A stretch of 64,000 bases of DNA from Empedobacter sp036647415. GTDB taxonomy: Bacteria; Bacteroidota; Bacteroidia; Flavobacteriales; Weeksellaceae. The DNA lies in assembly GCF_036647415.1 (NCBI RefSeq), contig NZ_JAVXKG010000004.1:1-64000 (forward strand), in the 5' to 3' direction. The position numbers and the translations under genes are program-made. The notes below the pieces were generated by a model that worked only from the letters and a program-made list of their open reading frames with translations, made no database searches and was not told where the DNA came from. This document shows, piece after piece, positions 8,682 through 17,298 of the stretch (its first letter is position 1; every line of letters starts with the position of its first letter).

Positions 8682-11600
8682 ATGTCAACAAAAAATAAAA
8701 CAAGTCAATTCACAAAAATTCGTATTGGGTTAGCTTCTCCAGAATCGATTCTTCAAGAATCAAAAGGTGAAGTTTTAAAACCTGAAACGATTAACTATAG
8801 AACGCACAAACCAGAGCGTGATGGGTTATTCTGTGAACGTATCTTTGGACCTGTAAAAGATTACGAATGTGCCTGCGGAAAATATAAAAGAATCCGTTAT
8901 AAAGGTATCGTTTGTGACCGTTGTGGGGTAGAAGTTACTGAAAAGAAAGTTCGTCGTGAGCGCATAGGACACATCAACTTAGTTGTGCCAATTGCACACA
9001 TTTGGTATTTCCGTTCATTACCTAACAAAATTGGTTACATTTTAGGATTACCATCTAAGAAATTAGATATGGTAATTTATTACGAAAGATATGTCGTAAT
9101 ACAAGCAGGTATTGCTAAAGGACCAGAAGGTGAAGAATTAAAAAGATTAGATTTCTTATCAGAAGAAGAGTATTTAGATATTTTAGAAACTCTTCCAATC
9201 GAGAATCAATACTTAGAAGATACTGATCCAAATAAATTTGTTGCGAAAATGGGTGCTGAAGCATTAGAAGACCTATTATCTCGTATCAATTTAGATGAAT
9301 TATCTTACGAATTAAGACATAAAGCACATAACGAAACTTCTAAACAACGTCGTACAGAAGCGTTAAAACGTTTACAAGTTGTAGAAGCGTTACGTGAGTC
9401 TAATATGCGTCATGTAAACCGCCCAGAATGGATGGTAATGCGTGTTATTCCGGTTATTCCACCAGAATTACGCCCATTAGTTCCATTAGATGGAGGTCGT
9501 TTTGCAACATCAGATCTTAATGATTTATACCGTCGTGTAATTATCCGTAACAATCGTTTGAAACGATTAATGGAAATTAAAGCACCAGAAGTAATCTTAC
9601 GTAATGAAAAACGTATGTTACAAGAGGCTGTAGATTCATTATTCGATAACACACGTAAAGCATCTGCTGTAAAAGCTGATGGTAATCGTCCGTTAAAATC
9701 ATTATCTGATTCATTAAAAGGTAAACAAGGTCGTTTCCGTCAAAACTTATTAGGTAAACGTGTAGATTATTCTGCTCGTTCTGTAATTGTTGTTGGACCA
9801 ACACTTAAATTACACGAATGTGGTTTACCAAAAGATATGGCTGCTGAGTTATACAAACCATTTGTTGTTCGTAAATTAATCGAGCGTGGAATTGTAAAAA
9901 CAGTAAAATCGGCTAAGAAAATTATTGATAAAAAAGAGCCAGTTGTTTGGGATATTTTAGAAAACGTAATCAAAGGACACCCAGTTTTATTAAACCGTGC
10001 CCCTACGTTACACCGTTTAGGTATCCAAGCATTCCAACCGAAATTAATCGAAGGTAAAGCAATTCGTTTACACCCATTAGTGTGTACTGCCTTCAATGCC
10101 GATTTCGATGGTGACCAGATGGCCGTTCACTTACCATTAGGACCAGAAGCTGTTTTAGAAGCACAATTATTAATGTTGGCTTCTCAAAATATTTTGAATC
10201 CTGCAAATGGTTCTCCAATTACTGTACCATCTCAGGATATGGTATTGGGTCTGTACTACATGACGAAAATTCGTCGTACTGACCACCAGTTTACAGTAAA
10301 AGGAGAAGGATTAACTTTCTATTCTGATGAAGAAGTTCAAATCGCTTATAACGAAGGAGCTGTAGATCTTAATGCACCAATTCGTGTAAAAGGAACTATT
10401 CGTCAAGGAGAAGAATTAATCGAGAACCAATTAATCGAAACTTCAGTAGGACGTGTGTTATTTAACCAAATCGTACCGAAAACAGTAGGTTATATTAATG
10501 AAGTATTAACGAAAAAATCGTTACGTACTATTATTAATAAAATCATCAAGATTACAGACTTCCCTACAACGGCAGCCTTCCTTGATGATATGAAACAATT
10601 AGGATACCGTAATGCCTTTGAAGGAGGTTTATCTTTCTCATTAGGAGATATCTTAATCCCAGAACAAAAGAAAGAGCTTATCTCAGGTGCGATCAACCAA
10701 GTTGAGAACATCAAGATGAACTATAACATGGGTCTTATTACAAATAACGAACGTTACAACCAAGTAATTGATGTTTGGACAACAACCAATGCAACATTAA
10801 CAGAAATTGTAATGAAACGTATGACAGAAGATCAACAAGGATTTAACTCTGTATTTATGATGCTTGATTCTGGAGCACGTGGATCTAAAGAGCAAATTCG
10901 TCAGTTATCAGGTATGCGTGGATTGATGGCAAAACCTCAAAAAGCTGGTTCTACTGGTGGGGATATCATCGAAAATCCAATTATCTCTAACTTCCGTGAA
11001 GGTCTGTCAATCTTAGAGTACTTTATTTCTTCGCATGGTGCGCGTAAAGGTCTTGCCGATACTGCCTTAAAAACTGCCGATGCGGGATACTTAACTCGTC
11101 GTTTAGTTGACGTTGCACAAGACGTTATCGTAATGCACGAGGATTGTGGTACATTAAGAGGATTAGAAGTATCTGCACTTAAGAAAAAAGAAGAAATAAT
11201 CGAAAGTTTATCTTCTCGTGTATTAGGTCGTACTTCTTTAAATGATATTACTAACCCAGATAATGGGGAATTAATAGTTTCTGCTGGTCAAATCATTAAT
11301 GAAGAAGCTGGTGATATTTTAGAAGCTGCAGGTATAGAGCACGTAGAAGTACGTTCTCCATTAACATGTGAGGCTAAAACTGGTATTTGTGCAAAATGTT
11401 ACGGACGTAACTTGGCAACAGGTAAAGGTGTACAAAAAGGAGAATCTGTAGGTGTAGTTGCTGCACAATCTATTGGTGAACCTGGTACACAGTTAACATT
11501 ACGTACTTTCCACGTTGGGGGTACTGCCGGAAACGTTTCTGAGCAAAATACAGTTGTATCTAAATTTGACGGAACAGTAGATTTTGATGATTTACGTACG

Positions 11601-12959
11601 GTAGAAAGTACAGATGATGCAGGTAACAAAGTTGATATCGTAGTTTCTCGTTCTACAGAAATGAAAATTTCTGATGAATTTGGAAATGTTCGTCAACAAA
11701 CAAACATTGCATACGGTACAATCTTAGCTGTTAAAAATGGAGCTATTGTTAAGAAAGGTCAAGAGATTGCAAGTTGGGATCCTTATAATGGGGTTATCAT
11801 CGCGGAATCTACTGGTAAAATCGAGTACGAACAATTAGAGCAAGGTATCACTTTCCAAATCGAAATTGATGAGCAAACAGGATTCCAAGAAAAAGTTATT
11901 TCGGAATCACGTAATAAAAAGTTAGTTCCTGCGTTAAGAGTTATCACAATTGATGGTGAAGAGAAAACATACAATTTACCTGTAGGTGCCCACCTTATGG
12001 TAAATGATGGCGAGAAAATTAATGCTGGTAAAATCTTGGTTAAGATCCCACGTAAATCTGCAAAATCTGGAGATATTACAGGAGGTTTACCTCGTATTAC
12101 TGAGTTATTAGAAGCTCGTAACCCATCTAACCCAGCAGTTGTTTGTGAAATGGATGGTGTTGTTTCATTCGGAAAAATAAAACGTGGTAACCGTGAAATC
12201 ATCGTTGAATCTAAAAATGGTGAGATTCGTCGTTACTTAGTTAAATTATCGGCACAAATATTAGTTCAAGAAAATGACTTTATTCGTGCAGGTGAATCTT
12301 TATCTGATGGTGCAACAACTCCAGAAGATATCTTGAAAATCTTAGGACCAACAGCGGTTCAAGAATACTTAGTAAACGAAATTCAAGATGTATATCGTTT
12401 ACAAGGTGTAAAAATTGATGATAAACACTTCGAGATTATCGTACGTCAAATGTTACGTAAAGTTCGAATTGTAGATTCAGGAGATTCAAGATTCTTAGAA
12501 GATAGTTTAGAGCATAAAGACGATTTCATGAAAGAAAATGATCGTTTGTTCGGAATGAAAGTCGTAGAAGAAGCTGGAGATAGTGCTGATTTAAAACCAG
12601 GACAAATTATCACAGTTCGCGAATTACGTGATGAAAACTCTAAATTAAAACGTGAAGATAAAGTTTTAGTAACAGCTCGTGAAGCTTTACCTGCAACAGC
12701 AGAAGCAGTTTTACAAGGGATTACAAGAGCATCTTTACAGACAAAATCATTTATGTCTGCAGCATCGTTCCAGGAAACAACAAAAGTTCTTAACGAAGCA
12801 GCTGTAGCTGGTAAAGTAGATGGTTTAGTAGGATTAAAAGAAAACGTAATCGTTGGACACTTAATTCCTGCAGGAACTGGATTAAAAGAGTACCAAAGTA
12901 TAATCGTAGGATCTAATCGTGAATACGAGGAATTAATAAACGCAAAACAAGAATTATAA
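8682..12959 (+). CDS. rpoC: RNA polymerase beta' subunit
   Basis: Holds the catalytic magnesium and the DNA clamp. It has 1425 residues. The N-terminal zinc site is C63, C65, C78 and C81; the active-site NADFDGD is at 472-478 (D474, D476, D478); a second zinc site is C822, C896, C903 and C906. The stop codon TAA shares its last base with the ATG of the next gene, so the DUF3467 gene is translationally coupled to it. Confidence 0.99.
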   Translation: MSTKNKTSQFTKIRIGLASPESILQESKGEVLKPETINYRTHKPERDGLFCERIFGPVKDYECACGKYKRIRYKGIVCDRCGVEVTEKKVRRERIGHINLVVPIAHIWYFRSLPNKIGYILGLPSKKLDMVIYYERYVVIQAGIAKGPEGEELKRLDFLSEEEYLDILETLPIENQYLEDTDPNKFVAKMGAEALEDLLSRINLDELSYELRHKAHNETSKQRRTEALKRLQVVEALRESNMRHVNRPEWMVMRVIPVIPPELRPLVPLDGGRFATSDLNDLYRRVIIRNNRLKRLMEIKAPEVILRNEKRMLQEAVDSLFDNTRKASAVKADGNRPLKSLSDSLKGKQGRFRQNLLGKRVDYSARSVIVVGPTLKLHECGLPKDMAAELYKPFVVRKLIERGIVKTVKSAKKIIDKKEPVVWDILENVIKGHPVLLNRAPTLHRLGIQAFQPKLIEGKAIRLHPLVCTAFNADFDGDQMAVHLPLGPEAVLEAQLLMLASQNILNPANGSPITVPSQDMVLGLYYMTKIRRTDHQFTVKGEGLTFYSDEEVQIAYNEGAVDLNAPIRVKGTIRQGEELIENQLIETSVGRVLFNQIVPKTVGYINEVLTKKSLRTIINKIIKITDFPTTAAFLDDMKQLGYRNAFEGGLSFSLGDILIPEQKKELISGAINQVENIKMNYNMGLITNNERYNQVIDVWTTTNATLTEIVMKRMTEDQQGFNSVFMMLDSGARGSKEQIRQLSGMRGLMAKPQKAGSTGGDIIENPIISNFREGLSILEYFISSHGARKGLADTALKTADAGYLTRRLVDVAQDVIVMHEDCGTLRGLEVSALKKKEEIIESLSSRVLGRTSLNDITNPDNGELIVSAGQIINEEAGDILEAAGIEHVEVRSPLTCEAKTGICAKCYGRNLATGKGVQKGESVGVVAAQSIGEPGTQLTLRTFHVGGTAGNVSEQNTVVSKFDGTVDFDDLRTVESTDDAGNKVDIVVSRSTEMKISDEFGNVRQQTNIAYGTILAVKNGAIVKKGQEIASWDPYNGVIIAESTGKIEYEQLEQGITFQIEIDEQTGFQEKVISESRNKKLVPALRVITIDGEEKTYNLPVGAHLMVNDGEKINAGKILVKIPRKSAKSGDITGGLPRITELLEARNPSNPAVVCEMDGVVSFGKIKRGNREIIVESKNGEIRRYLVKLSAQILVQENDFIRAGESLSDGATTPEDILKILGPTAVQEYLVNEIQDVYRLQGVKIDDKHFEIIVRQMLRKVRIVDSGDSRFLEDSLEHKDDFMKENDRLFGMKVVEEAGDSADLKPGQIITVRELRDENSKLKREDKVLVTAREALPATAEAVLQGITRASLQTKSFMSAASFQETTKVLNEAAVAGKVDGLVGLKENVIVGHLIPAGTGLKEYQSIIVGSNREYEELINAKQEL

Positions 12960-13252
12960 TGTCAGAAAATCAACAAAACGAAGGATTAAACATTGAGTTA
13001 AACGAATTAGTCGCTCAAGGTGTTTACGCAACAGGGGCAATCATCAACCACTCTCCATCAGAGTTCGTTGTAGATTTCGTTCAATTTTTACCAGGTGCAA
13101 GACCAAGCGTAAAATCAAGAATCATCTTGTCTCCATTACAAGCGAAACAATTATCTAAATCGTTAGCAGAAAACGTAGTTAACTTCGAGAAAAGCTTTGG
13201 TGAAATCAAAGAACCTCAAACTAACAACGGTACAGCAACTTACGAAGCTTAA
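12959..13252 (+). CDS. DUF3467 family protein
   Basis: A 97-residue soluble protein of the DUF3467 family, which in Bacteroidota regularly sits directly behind rpoC. Visible features are the N-terminal ELVAQGVYATGAIINHSPSE stretch and a C-terminal helix-rich part (SPLQAKQLSKSLAENV). No catalytic motif is visible. The ATG overlaps the rpoC stop by one base and a terminator follows, so it is the last gene of the rpoBC transcript. A role linked to RNA polymerase is suggested only by this constant position; its function is not known to me. Confidence 0.85.
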   Translation: MSENQQNEGLNIELNELVAQGVYATGAIINHSPSEFVVDFVQFLPGARPSVKSRIILSPLQAKQLSKSLAENVVNFEKSFGEIKEPQTNNGTATYEA

Positions 13253-13276
13253 GAAATCATTCTTAAATATTTCAAG

Positions 13277-13310
13277 AATCCCTCAATCTATGATTGGGGG
13301 ATTTTTTTAT
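13277..13310 (+). terminator. terminator of the rpoBC-DUF3467 transcript
   Basis: A 12-bp stem (13277-13288 with 13292-13303, one G-U pair) with a 3-base loop is followed by a T run to 13309. Confidence 0.9.
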
Positions 13311-13455
13311 GAATAAATATCAAATTCGTAAAATAGCTGTAATTAGATTTGGTATTATTATGAAAAAGATAATATAAATCGATTTTTTTAGAGATAATCA
13401 AAAACTAAATTGAATAATTCTTAAAAAATGCATTTTTTTGAATCGAAAAAATGTT

Positions 13456-13463
13456 TAGATTTG
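13456..13463 (+). promoter_or_regulatory. -7 box before the E2 gene
   Basis: TAGATTTG matches TAnnTTTG and lies 22 bases before the start codon. A TTTG at 13437-13440 is 15 bases upstream, closer than usual; the T-run before it could shift the -33 contact. The rest of the gap from 13,311 to 13,455 shows nothing else recognisable. Confidence 0.5.
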
Positions 13464-13485
13464 TATCAAGCAAATAAACACAAGC

Positions 13486-14784
13486 ATGTCTGACTATAAA
13501 TTAATTCTACCTTCGATGGGTGAAGGTGTGATGGAGGCCACTGTAACCAATTGGATTAAGAATATTGGAGATACAATTGCAGAGGACGAATCAATCGTAG
13601 AGATTGCTACAGATAAAGTAGATTCTGATGTTCCTTCGCCAGTTGCAGGAGTTTTAAAAAAAATATTAATTCCAGTTGATGGAATTGCAAAAATAGGTGA
13701 ACCAATTGCAATCCTATCTGTTGATGGAGTTGTTGATCAACCACAAGAAACAGTTGATGCAAATAGCGATGAAGAAATTGCAGATGCTGTAAAAACAATT
13801 GAAAAAGATGTAGCGTCTATCAAAACTGATGCGGTTATCGTTTCATCAGACGATAAGTTTTATTCTCCTTTGGTTAAATCTATCGCAAAAGAGGAAGGAG
13901 TTTCTCAAACAGAGTTAGATCAAATTTCGGGTTCTGGTAAAGAAGGACGTGTTACAAAAGATGATATTTTAGATTTTGTAAAAAATAAAGGAAATAAAGT
14001 TACACCACCAGTTGTTAATGCGGTAACTTCTGCTCCGGCTGCTAAAACGCAATCTGCACCAGTTTCTCTTGCAAATGGAGATGAGATTATAGAAATGGAT
14101 AGAATGCGTAAAATTATTGCGCAAAATATGCTACAAGCAAAACAAGCTGCACCTCATGTTACTTCTTTTGTAGAAGTTGATATGACGAATATTGTTTTAT
14201 GGAGAAATAAAAACAAAAACGAATTCTTAAAAAAACACGGTGAAAAAATTACATTTACACCAATTTTTATAGAAGCTGTAGCTAAAGCTATCGAAGATTT
14301 TCCGATGATTAATGTTTCTGTAGATGGAGATAAAATTATCAAAAAGAAAAATATAAACGTTGGTATGGCTGCTGCTTTACCAAGTGGAAATTTAATTGTT
14401 CCTGTTATTAGAAATGCCAATCAATACAATTTAGCTGGTTTAGCAAAACAAGTTAATGATTTAGCAAACCGTGCGCGTACAAATAAATTGAAACCAGACG
14501 AAATACAAGGTGGTACATATACAATTACCAATATAGGTACTTTTGGGAATATTTTAGGAACACCAATTATTCCACAACCACAAGTTGCAATTTTAGCAGT
14601 AGGAGCTATTGTAAAGAAACCTGCTGTTATAGAAACACCACAAGGTGATATGATTGCAATTCGCCATAAAATGTACTTATCTCATGCCTACGATCACCGT
14701 GTTGTAGATGGTGCATTAGGAGGAATGTTTGTAAAACGTGTTGCCGAATATTTGGAAGCATTTGATATGAATACACCGATTTAA
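13486..14784 (+). CDS. 2-oxoacid dehydrogenase E2 (dihydrolipoamide acyltransferase)
   Basis: Core acyltransferase of a pyruvate/branched-chain 2-oxoacid dehydrogenase complex, moving acyl groups from lipoyl-lysine to CoA. It has 432 residues: a lipoyl domain with lysine K44 in EIATDKVDSD, a peripheral-subunit-binding domain at about 125-166, a Pro/Ala linker, and a catalytic domain ending with HAYDHRVVDG (active-site H404 and D408). Genes for E1 and E3 are not adjacent, and the gene stands alone between two terminators. A branched-chain E2 is the likeliest role for a stand-alone E2 in this group, but substrate cannot be read from the sequence. Confidence 0.9.
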   Translation: MSDYKLILPSMGEGVMEATVTNWIKNIGDTIAEDESIVEIATDKVDSDVPSPVAGVLKKILIPVDGIAKIGEPIAILSVDGVVDQPQETVDANSDEEIADAVKTIEKDVASIKTDAVIVSSDDKFYSPLVKSIAKEEGVSQTELDQISGSGKEGRVTKDDILDFVKNKGNKVTPPVVNAVTSAPAAKTQSAPVSLANGDEIIEMDRMRKIIAQNMLQAKQAAPHVTSFVEVDMTNIVLWRNKNKNEFLKKHGEKITFTPIFIEAVAKAIEDFPMINVSVDGDKIIKKKNINVGMAAALPSGNLIVPVIRNANQYNLAGLAKQVNDLANRARTNKLKPDEIQGGTYTITNIGTFGNILGTPIIPQPQVAILAVGAIVKKPAVIETPQGDMIAIRHKMYLSHAYDHRVVDGALGGMFVKRVAEYLEAFDMNTPI

Positions 14785-14824
14785 CAAAAAAATATAAAAT
14801 TTTAATTATATATCTGTAAAAAAG

Positions 14825-14850
14825 CTCTGATTAGTTCAGAGTTTTTTTAT
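14825..14850 (+). terminator. terminator after the E2 gene
   Basis: A short stem ctctga/tcagag (14825-14830 with 14836-14841) is followed by a T-rich tract. Confidence 0.7.
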
Positions 14851-14878
14851 TTTTACACTAAGGTTTAGTTGTAAGAAG

Positions 14879-16084
14879 ATGAAGTTTGTATATTTAATAG
14901 TTTTGTTGTTTTCTATTAGTTGTTATTCTCAGAATAGTGAGGAGAATAATACATTTTACAATGAAGCAATACAACAAATAAAAACAGATAATAATAAAAC
15001 GATCAGGATATATGAATACCTGATAAATAACTCGACTTCTAATTTTCAGAAATTAAATTATCAACTCGATTTAATAAAAATTAAAGTTTATGTCTCAAAA
15101 GATATAGAAGCTTTAGAATTATTTTTTTCGATAGAGCCAGAGATTATTTCTACAGATAATCAAGAATTAAAAGACAAATATTATATCATAGGATCAGATT
15201 TAGCTCATTATTTAGGATTTAAAAAGCAAGCAAAGAAAATGCAAGCACAAGTAAAATCTAATGATAAAGACTGGATCAATTCTATTCATCATAAATTTAT
15301 AGATTTGCGTTATGATTTGGCAATTAATGCAAATATTATAAAACCAATTTCTTCAGAAAATCAAGCCATTTTATTACAAGATAGTTTACCCAAGATATCA
15401 AATGAAGTGGAGAAATTTATTTTGGTTAAGAAACTACAATCATTTTATCTCAAAAAGAATGATTTACAAAATTATGCAGTTAACAATAGAAAACTCAACG
15501 AATTAAATGATCGATTAACGATTGAGAAAAAAGTTACACGAAATTATTTAGCAAATAAATTATTAGAAAAACAAAAAACACAACAAGTTATAGACGATAA
15601 AAATTTAACTCTATTATCGATAATTTTTAGTGTTGTACTTTTTGGATTGATTTTATTTACCATTTTTTATAAAAAGAAAAAGGTGGAAATGGATTCATCT
15701 ATTAATAAAACAAACATGATTTCGGATCGTGTAGAATCTCAAATTCTTGAAAGATTAGAAGCCTTCGAAAAAAGTAAAGGTTATCTAAATCCCACAATTT
15801 CTATTGCTATTTTAGCCAAAGAACTGGATACGAATGTCAAATATTTATCGTCAATTTTAAATAATATCAAACAAAAAAGTTTTAATAATTACATTAATGA
15901 ATTACGTATTTATTATATTGTAAATTGTCTAACAGAGGATAAAAAGTATAGATTATATAAAATTAGTCATTTAGCAAAGTTGAGTGGATTTGTTTCTCAA
16001 AGTAGTTTTACGACATTTTTTAAATTAATAACAGGTATCACACCTTCTGTTTTTATCAAAAAATTAAACGATAATGAGCAATAA
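14879..16084 (+). CDS. membrane-bound AraC-type regulator (TPR-like sensor, TM, HTH)
   Basis: A one-protein sensor-regulator of 401 residues. An N-terminal signal peptide (about 1-17) leads into an all-helical, TPR-like periplasmic part; one membrane span lies at about 243-264 (LSIIFSVVLFGLILF), followed by KKKK and a cytoplasmic AraC-type helix-turn-helix domain at about 285-395, including LAKELDTNVKYLSSILN and LSGFVSQSSFTTFFKLITGITP. This architecture is frequent in Flavobacteriia. It overlaps the next gene by 11 bases, and that gene repeats the sensor half without the DNA-binding half. Nested inverted repeats before the secreted-protein gene downstream are candidate operators. Ligand unknown. 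Confidence 0.85.
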   Translation: MKFVYLIVLLFSISCYSQNSEENNTFYNEAIQQIKTDNNKTIRIYEYLINNSTSNFQKLNYQLDLIKIKVYVSKDIEALELFFSIEPEIISTDNQELKDKYYIIGSDLAHYLGFKKQAKKMQAQVKSNDKDWINSIHHKFIDLRYDLAINANIIKPISSENQAILLQDSLPKISNEVEKFILVKKLQSFYLKKNDLQNYAVNNRKLNELNDRLTIEKKVTRNYLANKLLEKQKTQQVIDDKNLTLLSIIFSVVLFGLILFTIFYKKKKVEMDSSINKTNMISDRVESQILERLEAFEKSKGYLNPTISIAILAKELDTNVKYLSSILNNIKQKSFNNYINELRIYYIVNCLTEDKKYRLYKISHLAKLSGFVSQSSFTTFFKLITGITPSVFIKKLNDNEQ

Positions 16085-17138
16085 ATTTTTATACATACTA
16101 CTTTTTTTTGCTTCTCAAGTTGTTTTTGCAGAAAAGGTAGACAGCATCCGAATAGCGTACGATTATGTTTACATTAATCCTAAAAAAGCAATTGAAATTG
16201 CAGATCGAATAATTAAAAACTCCAATGATCGAAATGATCAGATTACTGCAAGATTAATAAAAACGAATGCGTATAGTTCTTTAGACGATAGCTACAATGC
16301 ATTGAAATATGTGTTTGAAACGTATGAATATATAAAAAAAGAGAAAGATATTTTTAACGAAGCACGAATTTTAGGACGAATTGGCGAACTTTTTCAGTTG
16401 TACGGTTATAATACACAATCTCGTGATTATTTGGATGAGTCGGTAAAAATAATAACATCCTCTAGTTTTCCAAAAGAAAAACGCTCTATGTATTTGGGAA
16501 ATATATATGGTGTAAAAGGCAATGGTTACAAAGATGATTTAGATTGTGATTTTGCTTTAAAATATTATAATAAAGCAATTTCAGCTTATAAAAGCGCAGA
16601 GCAAAATCAGAGTGTCGTTAATAATTTAGCATTAGTGTACATCGAGAAATCAAATTGTTTGATTGATAAACAAGATTTAGACTCTGCAACCTATTTTTTA
16701 AATAATGCATTGTCTGTCATCAAAAAAAATAATTTGATAGAATACGATCAGTCTGCAACAATAAGTTTAGCTAGAATTCATCAATCAAAGAGAGAATTTC
16801 GTCAAGCAAATGATTTATTAAATCAGGTTTTAAAAGATAAAAATCTTGCTCAAGAATTGTTGATACAAAATCAGATATATAAATTATTGGCGCAAAATGC
16901 GTTCGAATTAAAAGATTTTGTTACATATAAAAAATATATGGATATTATAAAGACCTCTAATTCTAAAATAGAAAAGATTAATTTGAATGCTTTAGAAAGA
17001 AGTTTTGATTATCTATTGTATAAAGATCAAACATTTTTAGATAAATTATCATTTTTTAAACTTCCTATAATTTTAATCGTTGTATTACTTATTTTAATAT
17101 TTCGGGAAATTTATAAATCAAATAAGAAAATAGCCTAA
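16074..17138 (+). CDS. TPR-like membrane sensor lacking an HTH domain
   Basis: A 354-residue protein with a signal peptide (about 1-19, cut near VFA/EK), a long helical TPR-like periplasmic region (about 20-320, with helices such as ALKYVFETYEYIKK and ALKYYNKAISAYKSAEQ) and one C-terminal membrane span (about 328-346) followed by only a short basic tail. It resembles the sensor half of the preceding regulator but has no DNA-binding domain, and no HTH-coding remnant is visible downstream in the 160-base gap. The 11-base overlap with the regulator gene implies translational coupling. It may modulate its partner by forming hetero-oligomers, which is inference. Confidence 0.75.
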   Translation: MSNKFLYILLFFASQVVFAEKVDSIRIAYDYVYINPKKAIEIADRIIKNSNDRNDQITARLIKTNAYSSLDDSYNALKYVFETYEYIKKEKDIFNEARILGRIGELFQLYGYNTQSRDYLDESVKIITSSSFPKEKRSMYLGNIYGVKGNGYKDDLDCDFALKYYNKAISAYKSAEQNQSVVNNLALVYIEKSNCLIDKQDLDSATYFLNNALSVIKKNNLIEYDQSATISLARIHQSKREFRQANDLLNQVLKDKNLAQELLIQNQIYKLLAQNAFELKDFVTYKKYMDIIKTSNSKIEKINLNALERSFDYLLYKDQTFLDKLSFFKLPIILIVVLLILIFREIYKSNKKIA

Positions 17139-17149
17139 TTTTTTTATTC

Positions 17150-17266
17150 GTTTTTATTAAAGTTTAATCGTTTCATTTTTAATGTTTTAAATGGTTTTTA
17201 TTCTTAATGAATTTCGGTAAGATTCATCAAAATGAAACGATAAGTAGTTCTTATTCTAATAAAAAC
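17150..17266 (+). repeat. nested inverted repeats upstream of the T9SS cargo gene
   Basis: An outer 10-bp pair (17150-17159 with 17257-17266, gtttttatta and its complement) encloses an inner perfect 13-bp pair (17167-17179 with 17229-17241, atcgtttcatttt and its complement) and a 6-bp pair (17207-17212 with 17222-17227). The right-hand arms lie just upstream of a TTCATTTG element (17271-17278), a one-mismatch -7 box 20 bases before the start codon. The layout fits operator sites or a large leader hairpin. Confidence 0.55.
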
Positions 17267-17298
17267 TTTCTTCATTTGAGAAAAATAACACACAGAAT

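Noticed and set aside
9577..10096. Long minus-strand open frames within rpoC
   Set aside because: They lie opposite the most conserved part of rpoC and arise from its codon use.
16074..17138. HTH-less sensor as a frameshifted pseudogene
   Set aside because: The gap after its stop shows no HTH-like reading frame, and the protein ends normally after the membrane span.
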